Assembly (NCBI RefSeq): GCF_947488025.1
Contig: NZ_CANKYS010000002.1
Location: 372,001-436,000, forward strand
DNA length: 64,000 bases
Direction: 5' to 3'
From: an uncultured Nocardioides sp.
GTDB taxonomy: Bacteria > Actinomycetota > Actinomycetes > Propionibacteriales > Nocardioidaceae
Of this stretch, positions 41,329-51,926 are shown piece after piece. A program made the position numbers and the translations under genes. Under the pieces are notes generated by a model. It did no database searches, had not been told where the DNA came from, and saw nothing but the letters and a program-made list of their open reading frames with translations. Positions within the stretch are counted from its first letter, which is position 1. Each line of letters begins with the position of its first letter.

Positions 41329-43551
41329 TCAGCCGCCGAGCGCGGTGCGTACGGCGTGGGCGGCGGCCGCGGCCCGCTCCTCCGTCGGGCGCACCCCGCC
41401 GACCTCCTGGACGTAGAAGACGTCCACCGCCTGCGGCCCGAGCGTGGAGACGTGGGCGGAGGCGACCGTCAGCCCCAGCCCGGCAAGGGTGGTGAGCACG
41501 CGGTGGACCACGCCGGGGCGGTCGGAGGTGCGGATCTCCAGCACCAGCGAGGCGCGGGAGGCGTCCGGACGGACCTCGACGATGGGGGGCAGCTCGCCGT
41601 CCGGTCGCGCGGACAGGTCGGGGAGCCGCTGGGTCCCCTCGACGACGCGCCTGATCCGCTCGCGCACGACGCTGGCGTCGAGGTAGGCGTCGGGCACCTC
41701 CCACGCGCTGACGGCCCACTCGCCCTCGGCGTCGACCTGCGACCAGGCGCGGGCGGCGTGCACCGGCACCCGCAGCGCGGCGAGGCCGCCGGCGACGTCG
41801 GCGAGCAGGCCGACCCGGTCGGCTGCGACCACGGTGACGGTGGCGCCCACCTCGTGCGGGGTGACCTCGACCGACACGGCGGTCGGGTCACGGCGTACGG
41901 CGTCGGGGACGGGCAGCGACCCGACCGGGGCGACCTGCGCGATCTCGGCGCCGAGCGCGTGGCCGGCCCGGGAGACGAGACGGTCGACCAGGGACGCCCG
42001 CCACGTGGTCCAGGCCGCCGGTGAGGCCGCCCTGGCGTCGGCCTCGGTGAGGGCGCGCAGGAGCTCGAGGCTGGCCGCGTCGGGGACGTGGGTGAGCAGC
42101 TCGGCGGTGGTGGCGGGGTCGTCGGGGTCGCGGGTGGTCGCGAGGTCCGCGAGGAGGAGGTGCCACCGCACGAGGGACGCGACCACCTCGGCGTCGAGGT
42201 CGGTGAAGCCCATCCGGGCCACGACCTTGCGGGCCAGGGGCTCGCCGGCCACCGAGTGGTCCTGCAGCGAGCCCTTGCCGATGTCGTGCAGCAGGGCGGA
42301 CACCAGGAGCAGGTCCGGCCTGCGGACGGTGCGGATCAAGGCCCCGGCCTCCGCGCACGTCTCGACCACGTGACGATCGACGGTGAAGCGGTGGATCGCC
42401 GAGGCGTGCGGGAGCAGCCGGATCTGCTCCCACTCGGGCAGGAACGTCTCGATGCCCTCGACCTCGTCGAGGGTCTCCCAGACCGGCAGCAGCCCCGACC
42501 CGCTGGCGAGCAGGCGGACCAGCGCGTCACGGGCGGGAGCCGGCCACGGCACGGGCAGGGGGGCACCCTCCCGCACGAGGCGGGCGGCGGTGGTGGGCGC
42601 GAGCACCGCGTCGCGGCTCGCGGCCTCCGCCGCGGCGCGGAGCAGCAGCGTGGGGTCGTCACCCGGTCGGGTGCCGGCGTCGAGGACGACCTCGCCGCGC
42701 GAGAGGGCGATGCCGGGGGCGATCCGCTCGAGGGCGGGCGTGCGGCGCCCCCGCTCCCCCGTCGACCGGGCCATCACGGCGTCCGTACGCCGCCACGCCA
42801 GGCGTGACAGGTGCCCGATGCGGCGCCCGAGCGAGCGCACGTGGCGCTGGGCCGCCCCGGCGTCGGCGAGCCCGAGGCGCTGGGCCAGCGGCTCCCACAT
42901 CTCGGGCGCGATGCGGTCGGCCGGTCGGCCGGCGAGGTCCTGCACCTCGTCGCGGACGTCGAGGAGCATCTGCCGCGCGGCCTCGAGCGCCGGGGTGGAG
43001 GCGTCGACGAGCCAGCTGGCCTCGATCGCCTTCAGCACGCCGGCGTCCCGCAGGCCGCCCTCGGCCTCCTTCACGTCGGGCACCGAGGCATGCGCGAGCT
43101 CGCCGGTGACGTCGTGGCGCTTGCGGGTCATCACCTTGAGCTCCGGGAGCCGGGTCCGGGCCTGCCGGCGCCAGTCGGCCAGCATCGTCGTACGCAGCCG
43201 GAGGCTGAGCCCCGGGTCGCCGGCGAGGTGCCGGGCGTCGAGCAGCCCGAGCGCGACCCGCAGGTCGGTCGCCGCCTCGAGCACCTCGCCCATCGAGCGG
43301 ACGGAGTGGTCGAGGCGGCGCCCGGAGTCCCACAGCGGGTACCAGAGGGTGGCACCCAGGTCGCCGAGGTCGACCCCGTCGTCGTGGACCAGGACGACGT
43401 CGAGGTCGGAGTGCGGGGCGAGCTCGCCCCGGCCGTAGCCCCCGACGGCGACCAGGGCCACCCCGGTGACGGGCCCGCCGGAGGCGGCGTACGCCTCCCG
43501 GCAGAGCTCGTCGGCCGAGGTGGCCCTGGTCTGTCGATCTGCTGCGGTCAC
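41329..43551 (-). CDS. glnD: Bifunctional PII uridylyl-/adenylyltransferase GlnD
   Basis: GlnD senses glutamine and modifies the PII protein; in actinobacteria the modification is adenylylation. The 740-residue protein has the nucleotidyltransferase site GGYGRGELAPHSDLDVVLV (D49, D51), a PII-UTase linker, an HD phosphohydrolase domain with SALLHDIGKGS, and two C-terminal ACT domains (about 565-735) that would bind glutamine. The GTG start has only a weak ribosome binding site, 25 bp after glnK, so it is probably co-transcribed with amt-glnK. Confidence 0.94.
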   Translation of the reverse strand: MTAADRQTRATSADELCREAYAASGGPVTGVALVAVGGYGRGELAPHSDLDVVLVHDDGVDLGDLGATLWYPLWDSGRRLDHSVRSMGEVLEAATDLRVALGLLDARHLAGDPGLSLRLRTTMLADWRRQARTRLPELKVMTRKRHDVTGELAHASVPDVKEAEGGLRDAGVLKAIEASWLVDASTPALEAARQMLLDVRDEVQDLAGRPADRIAPEMWEPLAQRLGLADAGAAQRHVRSLGRRIGHLSRLAWRRTDAVMARSTGERGRRTPALERIAPGIALSRGEVVLDAGTRPGDDPTLLLRAAAEAASRDAVLAPTTAARLVREGAPLPVPWPAPARDALVRLLASGSGLLPVWETLDEVEGIETFLPEWEQIRLLPHASAIHRFTVDRHVVETCAEAGALIRTVRRPDLLLVSALLHDIGKGSLQDHSVAGEPLARKVVARMGFTDLDAEVVASLVRWHLLLADLATTRDPDDPATTAELLTHVPDAASLELLRALTEADARAASPAAWTTWRASLVDRLVSRAGHALGAEIAQVAPVGSLPVPDAVRRDPTAVSVEVTPHEVGATVTVVAADRVGLLADVAGGLAALRVPVHAARAWSQVDAEGEWAVSAWEVPDAYLDASVVRERIRRVVEGTQRLPDLSARPDGELPPIVEVRPDASRASLVLEIRTSDRPGVVHRVLTTLAGLGLTVASAHVSTLGPQAVDVFYVQEVGGVRPTEERAAAAAHAVRTALGG

Positions 43552-43576
43552 TGGAGGATCCCCGAGAGGGTCGCCA

Positions 43577-45352
<1,776 letters not shown>

Positions 45353-45371
45353 TCACCGGGCCGCGACGGAT

Positions 45372-45387
45372 GTTGCGTGCACGCAAC
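45372..45387. promoter_or_regulatory. Perfect 16-bp palindrome GTTGCGTGCACGCAAC upstream of amt
   Basis: It lies in the 213-bp divergent region between amt and the rhamnan-synthesis-like gene. A related GTTGCG-GGG-CGCAAC is found at 7361-7375. It is a candidate operator for an unknown regulator. Confidence 0.45.
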
Positions 45388-45444
45388 GGAATGGACCCTC
45401 GTGTTACGGGTGTGTGAACGGATCGACGCCGGACGGCGCCTTGT

Positions 45445-45450
45445 TAGGGT
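45445..45450 (+). promoter_or_regulatory. Leaderless promoter -10 box of the RgpF-like gene (TAGGGT, N6, GTG)
   Basis: TAGGGT ends 6 bases before GTG 45457 with no Shine-Dalgarno. Confidence 0.55.
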
Positions 45451-45456
45451 TCGGCC

Positions 45457-46401
45457 GTGTCCAGACTGGCCGTGATGGCGCACTACGACGTCGCCGGGGA
45501 GCTGCGGCCCCACGTGCGTGGTCAGGTGGAGGCGCTGGCCGCGTCGGTCGACACCCTGCTGGTCTGCACGACGGCCGACCTGCAGGACTCCGCGCGCGCC
45601 TGGCTCAACGAGCGGGCGGTCGTCGTGGAGCGGGCCAACTACGGCTACGACTTCTTCAGCTACAAGGTCGGCCTCGACGCCGCCGGCGACCTCTCGGCCT
45701 ACGACGAGGTCGTGGTGTGCAACGACACCTACGTGTTCGCCCTCGACTCCTACGCCCCGGTCTTCGACGAGATGGCGACCCGCCCGTGTGACTTCTGGGG
45801 TCTCACCGCGGCCGAGCGCCTCGCGCCGCACATCCAGTCCTTCTTCGTCGCGTTCCGGCCGTGGGTCGTCTCCTCGCGCGCGTTCACCGCGTTCTGGGAG
45901 GAGATGGAGCCGATCTCCAAGCGTCGGCAGGTCATCCGGCGCTACGAGATCGGGATGTCGAAGCGCCTCTACGACGCCGGCTTCGTCTCCGACACCTACT
46001 TCGTCGAGACGTCGGAGGACCGGCGCATCGCCCGCGAGCGGATGCGCTGGTGGGCCGCGCACCGCTCCCACTTCCCCCGCACGCGCGCCGAGGTCCGCGA
46101 GTGGCGCGAGCGGGCCAACGAGCCGTGGAACCCCGCGCGCAGCCTGGCCGACCGGGTGCTCGACGACGCCCGGCTCCCCTACGTCAAGATCGACACCCTG
46201 CGCTACGACCCCTACAACCTCGACGCCAAGCGACTGCTCGAGCTCTGCGAGCGCCGCTTCCCCCAGCGCTTCGAGGGCGTGCGCGACTTCCTCGAGGAGA
46301 CCGCGCAGTACTACCCGCTGCGCGACACCGAGCGGTTGCTGCCCACGCCACTGGCCCTCGAGCCGCTCTTCCCGAGGGTGAGGTACTCCGATGCGCGGTG
46401 A
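45457..46401 (+). CDS. Rhamnan synthesis F (RgpF)-family glycosyltransferase
   Basis: The 314-residue protein shows the RgpF-family core: ANYGYDFFSYKVGL (about 67-80), a nucleotide-binding stretch DEVVVCNDTYVF that resembles the DxD-like site, and FWGLTAAERLAPHIQSFFVAFR. Members transfer sugars during assembly of rhamnose-containing cell-wall polysaccharides. The exact sugar is unknown. The start is a leaderless-type GTG. It overlaps the next gene by 11 bp, so both enzymes are probably made together. Both lie as an insert between ftsY and amt, which are usually neighbours. Confidence 0.85.
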   Translation: MSRLAVMAHYDVAGELRPHVRGQVEALAASVDTLLVCTTADLQDSARAWLNERAVVVERANYGYDFFSYKVGLDAAGDLSAYDEVVVCNDTYVFALDSYAPVFDEMATRPCDFWGLTAAERLAPHIQSFFVAFRPWVVSSRAFTAFWEEMEPISKRRQVIRRYEIGMSKRLYDAGFVSDTYFVETSEDRRIARERMRWWAAHRSHFPRTRAEVREWRERANEPWNPARSLADRVLDDARLPYVKIDTLRYDPYNLDAKRLLELCERRFPQRFEGVRDFLEETAQYYPLRDTERLLPTPLALEPLFPRVRYSDAR

Positions 46402-49400
46402 GCGTCGCCGTCCGAGCCAGGTGCGGCTCGACGACGCCGCCGAGGTGATGGTCGCCTCCGGGCTCGTCGACGTCGACTACGTCGCTGCCCAGCTCGGCGC
46501 CACGTTCGGCTCGCCCCTCGAGGCGGCCCGCGCCGTCGTCGCGGCGGGTGACGTCTCGCCCCACCCGCTCTTCGAGGCCCAGTGGATCGGCCGCCGCCGC
46601 TCCTGGCAGCGCGCGGGCCAGCACCCCGTGCTCTGGTACGTCGCCGAGCGCCGGCGCCGCAACCGCATCGCGCCCCACCCGCTGGTCGACCCTCGGATCA
46701 TCTTCGCGGCCTACCCCGAGGCCCGGCACCACCCCTACGGCGCACTGTCCTACTGGCTCTCGGCGTCCGGGCCGGGCACCCCGTTGCCCACGCGCATCCT
46801 GCCCCGCAAGGTCTCGTGGTCCACCTACCGTGCCGCCGCCATCGACGCCGCGACGCAGTGGCGCGAGGAGGTGGTGCGGGAGCGTCCGCAGCTCGTCGGC
46901 CCCACCCCCGCACTCCCCGACTCGCTGCGAGCCTCCCCTGCGGTGACCTCGCCTGCGGTGACCTCGCCTGCGGTGACCGTGGTGATGGCCGCCCAGGACA
47001 CCGGCCCGCTCGTGCACCGCACCGTGGCCTCGCTCCAGGCGCAGTCCTTCACCGACTGGCACCTCGTGGCCGTCGACCGCGGCTCCGTCGACGACACCGC
47101 CGCCGTGTTGCAGGGCGTGGCGGCCTTCGACGACCGCATCACCGTCGTGCGCGAGTCGCGCTGCGGGGAGGCCCGCGCCCTCAACGTGGCACTCGAGCAC
47201 GGCACCGCCGAGCACGTCGCCTTCCTCCCGCTCGGGCGCGAGTGGCTCCCCGACATGCTCGGCGACCTGCTGGCGCACGCCCACGACAGCGGGGCGGCAG
47301 CGGTGGTGGCGGGCGCCGGGGCGGTGGCCCGCTCGCGGCACGAGCTCCTCGGCGGGCGCCCGGTCGACCTCGCGACCGCGCTCCTGCGGCGTGACGCCGT
47401 CAAGGACGTCGGCGGCTTCGACGAGGGCCTCGACGGGGCGGTGGAGCGCGACCTCGTGCTGCGGCTCACCCGCGACCACGAGCCGCTCGCGGTCGACGTA
47501 CCCGTCCTCCGGCGCCCCGATCCCCCGCAGACCGGGTTCGCCGACGACTGGGACTCCGTCGTCCTCGAGCGCCAGCTCGTCGACTGGGACGCCGCCGCGA
47601 CCCGCGCGACGGACGAGGCCGTGGTCAGCCACGTCATGCCGCTGGGGCCCGAGCCGCGGCGCACCGTGGAGTGGCTCGGCTCCGTGCCGCGCGAGGGGGC
47701 GGAGCTGGTGCTCGTGGGCGTGCGCATGCGCCGGGCCCACCACGTCCTGGCCGCCTCGATCGCCACGGTGATCTCCGGCGCCCGCTTCGTCTCGGTCCCC
47801 GCCCCGGTCTCGATGTCCGTCGCCACCAACGTCGGCCTCGCGCACGCGACCGGCAGCACGGTGGTCCTGGTCCGGCCCGAGGCGATGCCGCCGCGCCAGC
47901 CGATCGCCGAGCGGCTCGCGGGCGTGCTGCGCGAGCCCGGGGTCGGCCTGGTGCAGCCGCTGGTCGTCGACCTGGACGGCGTCGTGCTCAGCGCCGGTGC
48001 GCGCTTCAGATCCGACAACCCCCACCCCGAGCTGTTCCTGGCCGGCCTGCCGACCAGCGACGCCCTCCGGATCGGCTGCTGCGAGATCCCTGCCCCGGCC
48101 GGGCCGGTGGTGGCCCTGCGCACCGAGACGGCCGTCGCGCTGGGCGGGCTCGACGCGCGCTACCACTCCGCCCTCGCCGAGACAGACCTCGGCCTGCGGG
48201 CCCACCGCGCGGGACGCGGGGGGTCGGTGCTCGTGCCCGACGCGGTGATCACCTCCCGCACCGCCTACGCCGAGCCCGAACGGCTCATCGGCGCCATGTC
48301 GTCGTTGCGCTCCACCGTCCTCGCCGGACCGCCCCCGCCGGCCGACCAGTCGCGAGACCGGCTGCGCGCAGCGGGCCTCGAGGTCACCGACGAGCGGAGC
48401 CGGCGGGTCGCCGCCGACCCCGAGGACCGGACCGCACCGTCGGTCCTGGTCCCCGAGCTCGTCGTGCGGGCCGTCGAGGGCATCCGCGAGTCGCCCCCAC
48501 GCCTGCGGTGGGCCGTCGACATCGCCGCGCCCGCCGCCCAGCGCGGCGACCGGTGGGGCGACACCTACTTCGCACGCTCGCTGGCCGACGCCCTCGAGCG
48601 CCGCGGTCAGCACGTCGCCGTCGACCGTCGCGACGCCCGGCAGCGCGACTCACGCGACCACGACGACGTCCTGCTCGTGCTCCGGGGCCTGGACCGCGTC
48701 ACGCCGCGACCGGGCCTGCTCAACGTGGAGTGGATCATCAGCCACCCCGACATGATCACGCCCGACGAGGTCGCCGGCTTCGACCTCGTGTACGCCGCCA
48801 GCACGAGCTGGTCCGAACGCGTGAGCCGCGAGTGGGGCACGCCCGTCACGTCGCTGCTGCAGTGCACCGACACCCGCTGGTTCCACCCGGACCGGGCCGA
48901 GCCCGACACCGGTCCGGCGCTCCTCTTCGTCGGCAACTCGCGTGGCATCTACCGGTACGCCGTCCGCAGCGCCCTCGCGATCGGCGCCGACCTCACCCTG
49001 CACGGCAACGACTGGACCGACTTCGTCGAGCGCGACCAGATCGCCTCCGGCGGCGTCGACAACCGTGAGGTCGGCGTGCTCTACGCCTCGGCGGGGATCG
49101 TGCTCAACGACCACCACCTCGACATGCGGCGCGACAGCTTCGCCTCCAACCGGCTCTTCGACGCTGCCGCCTGCGGCGCCCGGATCCTCAGCGACCGCAT
49201 CGACGGCCTCGAGGAGATCTTCTCCGGCCTGGTGCTGCCCTTCGACAACGAGCACGAGCTGGCGCGCCTGGTGGAGCCGCCCTACGACGCCTTCCCCGAC
49301 AACGCCGCCCGGCGCGAGATCGCGACCCGGATCATCGCCGAGCACAGCTTCGACAAGCGCGCCGAGACCCTGATCGACGACGCCGTGCGCGCGCTGCTCG

Positions 49401-49411
49401 CGCGCCGCTGA
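46391..49411 (+). CDS. Large multidomain glycosyltransferase (GT2-like centre, CgeB-like GT-B C-terminus)
   Basis: The 1,006-residue protein has three parts. The N-terminal ~190 residues are a charged domain I cannot name. Residues ~197-640 contain a GT2-like fold: VTVVMAAQDTGPLVHRTVASLQAQSF, then FLPLGREWLPDML, with a second, degenerate GT2-like half (VATNVGLAHATGSTVVLVRPE). Residues ~700-1006 look like the CgeB/Glyco_trans_1_2 GT-B domain: WIISHPDMIT, LLFVGNSRGIYR, and DSFASNRLFDAAACGARIL. The ATG overlaps the upstream gene, with GAGG 7 bases away. The linker before the GT2 domain carries a 15-bp tandem repeat. It probably builds a surface polysaccharide. Confidence 0.85.
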   Translation: MRGERRRPSQVRLDDAAEVMVASGLVDVDYVAAQLGATFGSPLEAARAVVAAGDVSPHPLFEAQWIGRRRSWQRAGQHPVLWYVAERRRRNRIAPHPLVDPRIIFAAYPEARHHPYGALSYWLSASGPGTPLPTRILPRKVSWSTYRAAAIDAATQWREEVVRERPQLVGPTPALPDSLRASPAVTSPAVTSPAVTVVMAAQDTGPLVHRTVASLQAQSFTDWHLVAVDRGSVDDTAAVLQGVAAFDDRITVVRESRCGEARALNVALEHGTAEHVAFLPLGREWLPDMLGDLLAHAHDSGAAAVVAGAGAVARSRHELLGGRPVDLATALLRRDAVKDVGGFDEGLDGAVERDLVLRLTRDHEPLAVDVPVLRRPDPPQTGFADDWDSVVLERQLVDWDAAATRATDEAVVSHVMPLGPEPRRTVEWLGSVPREGAELVLVGVRMRRAHHVLAASIATVISGARFVSVPAPVSMSVATNVGLAHATGSTVVLVRPEAMPPRQPIAERLAGVLREPGVGLVQPLVVDLDGVVLSAGARFRSDNPHPELFLAGLPTSDALRIGCCEIPAPAGPVVALRTETAVALGGLDARYHSALAETDLGLRAHRAGRGGSVLVPDAVITSRTAYAEPERLIGAMSSLRSTVLAGPPPPADQSRDRLRAAGLEVTDERSRRVAADPEDRTAPSVLVPELVVRAVEGIRESPPRLRWAVDIAAPAAQRGDRWGDTYFARSLADALERRGQHVAVDRRDARQRDSRDHDDVLLVLRGLDRVTPRPGLLNVEWIISHPDMITPDEVAGFDLVYAASTSWSERVSREWGTPVTSLLQCTDTRWFHPDRAEPDTGPALLFVGNSRGIYRYAVRSALAIGADLTLHGNDWTDFVERDQIASGGVDNREVGVLYASAGIVLNDHHLDMRRDSFASNRLFDAAACGARILSDRIDGLEEIFSGLVLPFDNEHELARLVEPPYDAFPDNAARREIATRIIAEHSFDKRAETLIDDAVRALLARR
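46937..46978 (+). repeat. 15-bp tandem repeat (2.8 copies) in the glycosyltransferase linker
   Basis: CCTGCGGTGACCTCG occurs twice in full and then as 12 bases, encoding PAVTS-PAVTS-PAVT. Its unit length is a multiple of three, so copy changes keep the frame. Confidence 0.85.
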
Positions 49412-49450
49412 CGGCGTACGAGCTCCGTGCAGGCCCCGGAGGGCGGGTCG

Positions 49451-49490
49451 TCAGGCCCTCCCTGAAGATGTCGGCCCGTGCAGGGCCTGA
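49451..49490. terminator. Hairpin between convergent glycosyltransferase and ftsY genes
   Basis: TCAGGCCCT and AGGGCCTGA form a 9-bp perfect stem with a 22-base loop in the 84-bp gap between the two stop codons. Confidence 0.5.
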
Positions 49491-49495
49491 CAGGT

Positions 49496-50650
49496 TCAGC
49501 CGAGCAGGGCGTCGACGAACGCGGCCGCGTCGAACGGCGCCATGTCGTCGGGGCCCTCGCCGAGACCGACGAGCTTGACCGGCACGCCGAGCTCACGCTG
49601 GACCTGCACCACGATGCCGCCCTTGGCGGACCCGTCGAGCTTGGTGAGGACGATGCCGGTGACGTCGACGATCTCGCTGAAGACGCGGGCCTGGATGAGC
49701 CCGTTCTGGCCGGTGGTGGCGTCGAGGACGAGCAGCACCTCGGTGACGTCGGCCTGCTTCTCGATGACGCGCTTGATCTTGCCGAGCTCGTCCATCAGGC
49801 CGGCCTTGTTCTGCAGGCGGCCGGCCGTGTCGACGAGCACTGTGTCGACGCCGTTGTCGACGCCCTGCTTGACCGCCTCGAACGCGACGCTGGCCGGGTC
49901 ACCGCCCTCCGGGCCGCGCACGACCTCGACGCCCACGCGCTCGCCCCAGGTGGCGAGCTGGTCGACCGCGGCAGCGCGGAACGTGTCGGCGGCACCGAGG
50001 GTGACCGACAGGTCCTCGGCGACCAGGATGCGGGCGATCTTGCCGACGGTAGTGGTCTTGCCGGCGCCGTTGACGCCCACGACGAGCACCACGCCGGGCT
50101 TGCCGTCGGTGCCGGTCACCTGCACGCGGCGGTCGAGGTCGGTGCCGACGAGCTCGATGAGCTCCTCGCGCAGCACCTCGCGGGCGTCGGGCGAGGTGCC
50201 GCCCTCGACCCGCAGGCGGGTGCGCAGCCGCTCGACGAGGGCCTGGGTGGGCGCGACGCCGACGTCGGCGGTGAGCAGCGTGTCCTCGATCGCCTCCCAC
50301 GTGTCCTCGTCGAGGCGCTCACGGCTGAGGAGCGCGAGCAGCCCCTTGCCGAGCCCGCCCTGCGAGCGCGAGAGCCGCTGCCGCAGGCGCACGAGGCGCG
50401 ACGCCGTGCTCTCCGGCTTCTCGACGACCGGCTCGGCCGGGGCCTCGACGACCGGCTCGGCGGTGTCGACCGCCGGCTCCGGCGGTGCCCCGGTCGCGAC
50501 GTCGGACTCGGTCGGGGGCGGCGCGATGACGTCGGTGCGGCCTGTGGGCGGCGGCACCTCCTTGCGCCGGCGTCCGGACGTCAGCAGCCCGGCGAGCGTG
50601 AGCACGCCGACGACCGCGATGGCGATGATCAGATAGAGCCAGTCACCCAT
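49496..50650 (-). CDS. ftsY: Signal recognition particle receptor FtsY
   Basis: FtsY receives SRP-ribosome complexes at the membrane. The 384-residue protein begins with a hydrophobic helix (LYLIIAIAVVGVLTLAGLL), which anchors it, followed by a Pro/Glu-rich acidic linker (about 30-80). The N domain follows, then the G domain with GVNGAGKTTTVGKI, AADTFRAAAVDQL, DTAGRLQNKAGLM and TKLDGSAKGG. ATG 50650 is used. The frame to 50782 is not coding-like. The ffh gene of the partner GTPase lies 8 kb downstream beyond the nitrogen genes and the inserted glycosyltransferases. Confidence 0.95.
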   Translation of the reverse strand: MGDWLYLIIAIAVVGVLTLAGLLTSGRRRKEVPPPTGRTDVIAPPPTESDVATGAPPEPAVDTAEPVVEAPAEPVVEKPESTASRLVRLRQRLSRSQGGLGKGLLALLSRERLDEDTWEAIEDTLLTADVGVAPTQALVERLRTRLRVEGGTSPDAREVLREELIELVGTDLDRRVQVTGTDGKPGVVLVVGVNGAGKTTTVGKIARILVAEDLSVTLGAADTFRAAAVDQLATWGERVGVEVVRGPEGGDPASVAFEAVKQGVDNGVDTVLVDTAGRLQNKAGLMDELGKIKRVIEKQADVTEVLLVLDATTGQNGLIQARVFSEIVDVTGIVLTKLDGSAKGGIVVQVQRELGVPVKLVGLGEGPDDMAPFDAAAFVDALLG

Positions 50651-50663
50651 GGGGCCAATCCAA

Positions 50664-51578
50664 TCAGAGGGCCACGACGCGCCGGAGGCGGGTGAGCACC
50701 CCGGCCTCCCGACGAGGGTCCTGGACCGCCAGCCGAGCCCGCAGGTCGTCGCGCTGGGCGACGAGCCGGTCGGCCCGCTCACGCTCGCGCGCGAGCCAAC
50801 CCTGGGCCTTCGCCAGGTCGGCGAGCACCGCGTCGAAGGCGGCGGTCAGCCCGGACCCGGCGCCTCCGGCCAGCATCGGCGAGGCGGTCCCCTGCCCCGG
50901 GTGCACCACCCACACGACCTCGTGGGGCATCAGCCGGAACCACCGCACCGCCGACTCCCCCACCAGCGCCGGCGGGGTGACCCGCACCGACGCCAGGCCG
51001 GCGTCCGCGAGGCGCGAGTCGAAGTCGTCGCCGTACCAGCGCACGTGGTCGTGCTGGCCGAAGCGCCGGGTGCGCTCCTCGGGCGTCGCCGAGGGGTCCT
51101 CGTCGGTCGCGACGCCGGTCCTGATGGGCACCTCGAGCAGCGCGATCCCGCGCGGGCTGAGCACCCGCGAGATCTCACGCATCGCCGCGCAGTCGTCCGG
51201 GACGTGCTCGAGCACGTGGTAGCAGACCAGCAGGTCGACCGAGCCGTCGCGCAGCGGGAGGTGGGTCAGGCTGGCCAGCGCGTCGACGTCGCGCGCGTCG
51301 TAGCCGGCGTCCAGGCTGACCCGGCGGCGGGCCTCGAGCCGGTGGAGCAGCACCTTCGATTGCCGCGAGGGCGCGATCTCGACCACCGTGTCGAGGTCGC
51401 GCAGCTCGGGCGACAGGACGCCGAGCAGGAGCGAGAGGAAGCGGTGCCGCTCGAGGCTGCCGCACCGGGGGCACTTCGCATCCGGACGCCCGTCGGGCCC
51501 GGGCCGGAAGCTGCGCGACACCATCGTCCCGCAGGCCGCGCAGTAGCCCGTGGGGACGTCCTGGCGGGAGCCGGTCAC
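50664..51578 (-). CDS. Class I SAM-dependent methyltransferase with N-terminal zinc ribbon and C-terminal coiled coil
   Basis: The 304-residue protein starts with a likely zinc ribbon (CAACG and CPRCG, about 13-38). The methyltransferase core follows, with VVEIAPS as a variant motif I and LLVCYHVLEHVPDD, then ISRVLSPRGIALLEVP. After residue ~240 it forms a basic coiled coil (WLARERERADRLVAQRDDLR) and ends GVLTRLRRVVAL. The same GVLTRL tail occurs in the methyltransferase at 59273. GTG 51578 is set by TAGCGT 7 bases upstream; the earlier GTG 51587 overlaps that box. The substrate is unknown, with a surface glycan likely from context. Confidence 0.85.
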   Translation of the reverse strand: MTGSRQDVPTGYCAACGTMVSRSFRPGPDGRPDAKCPRCGSLERHRFLSLLLGVLSPELRDLDTVVEIAPSRQSKVLLHRLEARRRVSLDAGYDARDVDALASLTHLPLRDGSVDLLVCYHVLEHVPDDCAAMREISRVLSPRGIALLEVPIRTGVATDEDPSATPEERTRRFGQHDHVRWYGDDFDSRLADAGLASVRVTPPALVGESAVRWFRLMPHEVVWVVHPGQGTASPMLAGGAGSGLTAAFDAVLADLAKAQGWLARERERADRLVAQRDDLRARLAVQDPRREAGVLTRLRRVVAL

Positions 51579-51585
51579 CTCTCGC

Positions 51586-51591
51586 ACGCTA
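51586..51591 (-). promoter_or_regulatory. Leaderless promoter -10 box of the zinc-ribbon methyltransferase gene (TAGCGT, N7, GTG)
   Basis: TAGCGT stands 7 bases before GTG 51578. Confidence 0.55.
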
Positions 51592-51646
51592 GTCCGCGGG
51601 CAGGCCGCCGCGAGGCGCCACGCCGGGGGTCACCCGGTCGCAGGGG

Positions 51647-51823
51647 TCAGACGCGGGACTCGGAGTCCTCGAGCGTCGGCAGTGCGTCGACACCCTTGCG
51701 CATGGCGTCGCCGAGCTGGGGAGCGACCGGCATCTCCTCGCCACGGTGCGGGTAGGCGACGTACACAGCCACGGCCGCGGCGACGAGCACGCCGAGGGAC
51801 ATCATCAGGACGATCGCGAGCAC
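51647..51823 (-). CDS. Small single-pass membrane protein
   Basis: The 58-residue protein has one N-terminal membrane helix (about 2-23, IVLMMSLGVLVAAAVAVYVAY) and a short outside or cytoplasmic tail with PHRGEEMPVAPQLGDAMRKG. GTG 51823 has GGAGG 6 bases upstream, while the longer frame to 51871 begins inside this ribosome binding site region. It lies between the methyltransferase and thioesterase genes. No function is known. Confidence 0.7.
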   Translation of the reverse strand: MLAIVLMMSLGVLVAAAVAVYVAYPHRGEEMPVAPQLGDAMRKGVDALPTLEDSESRV

Positions 51824-51926
51824 GGGGTTCCTCCGAGGTGGGCCGGGCGGTTCTCCTCCACGGTGGCACACGACAGGTGGCCGTCTCGCGTCGGCGCCCG
51901 CCCCGGGCGCGTCGGGGTGAGGACGC

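Noticed and set aside
46184..48613. 809-codon minus-strand frame opposite the glycosyltransferases
   Set aside because: Shadow of the GT2/CgeB-like gene; no recognisable domain.
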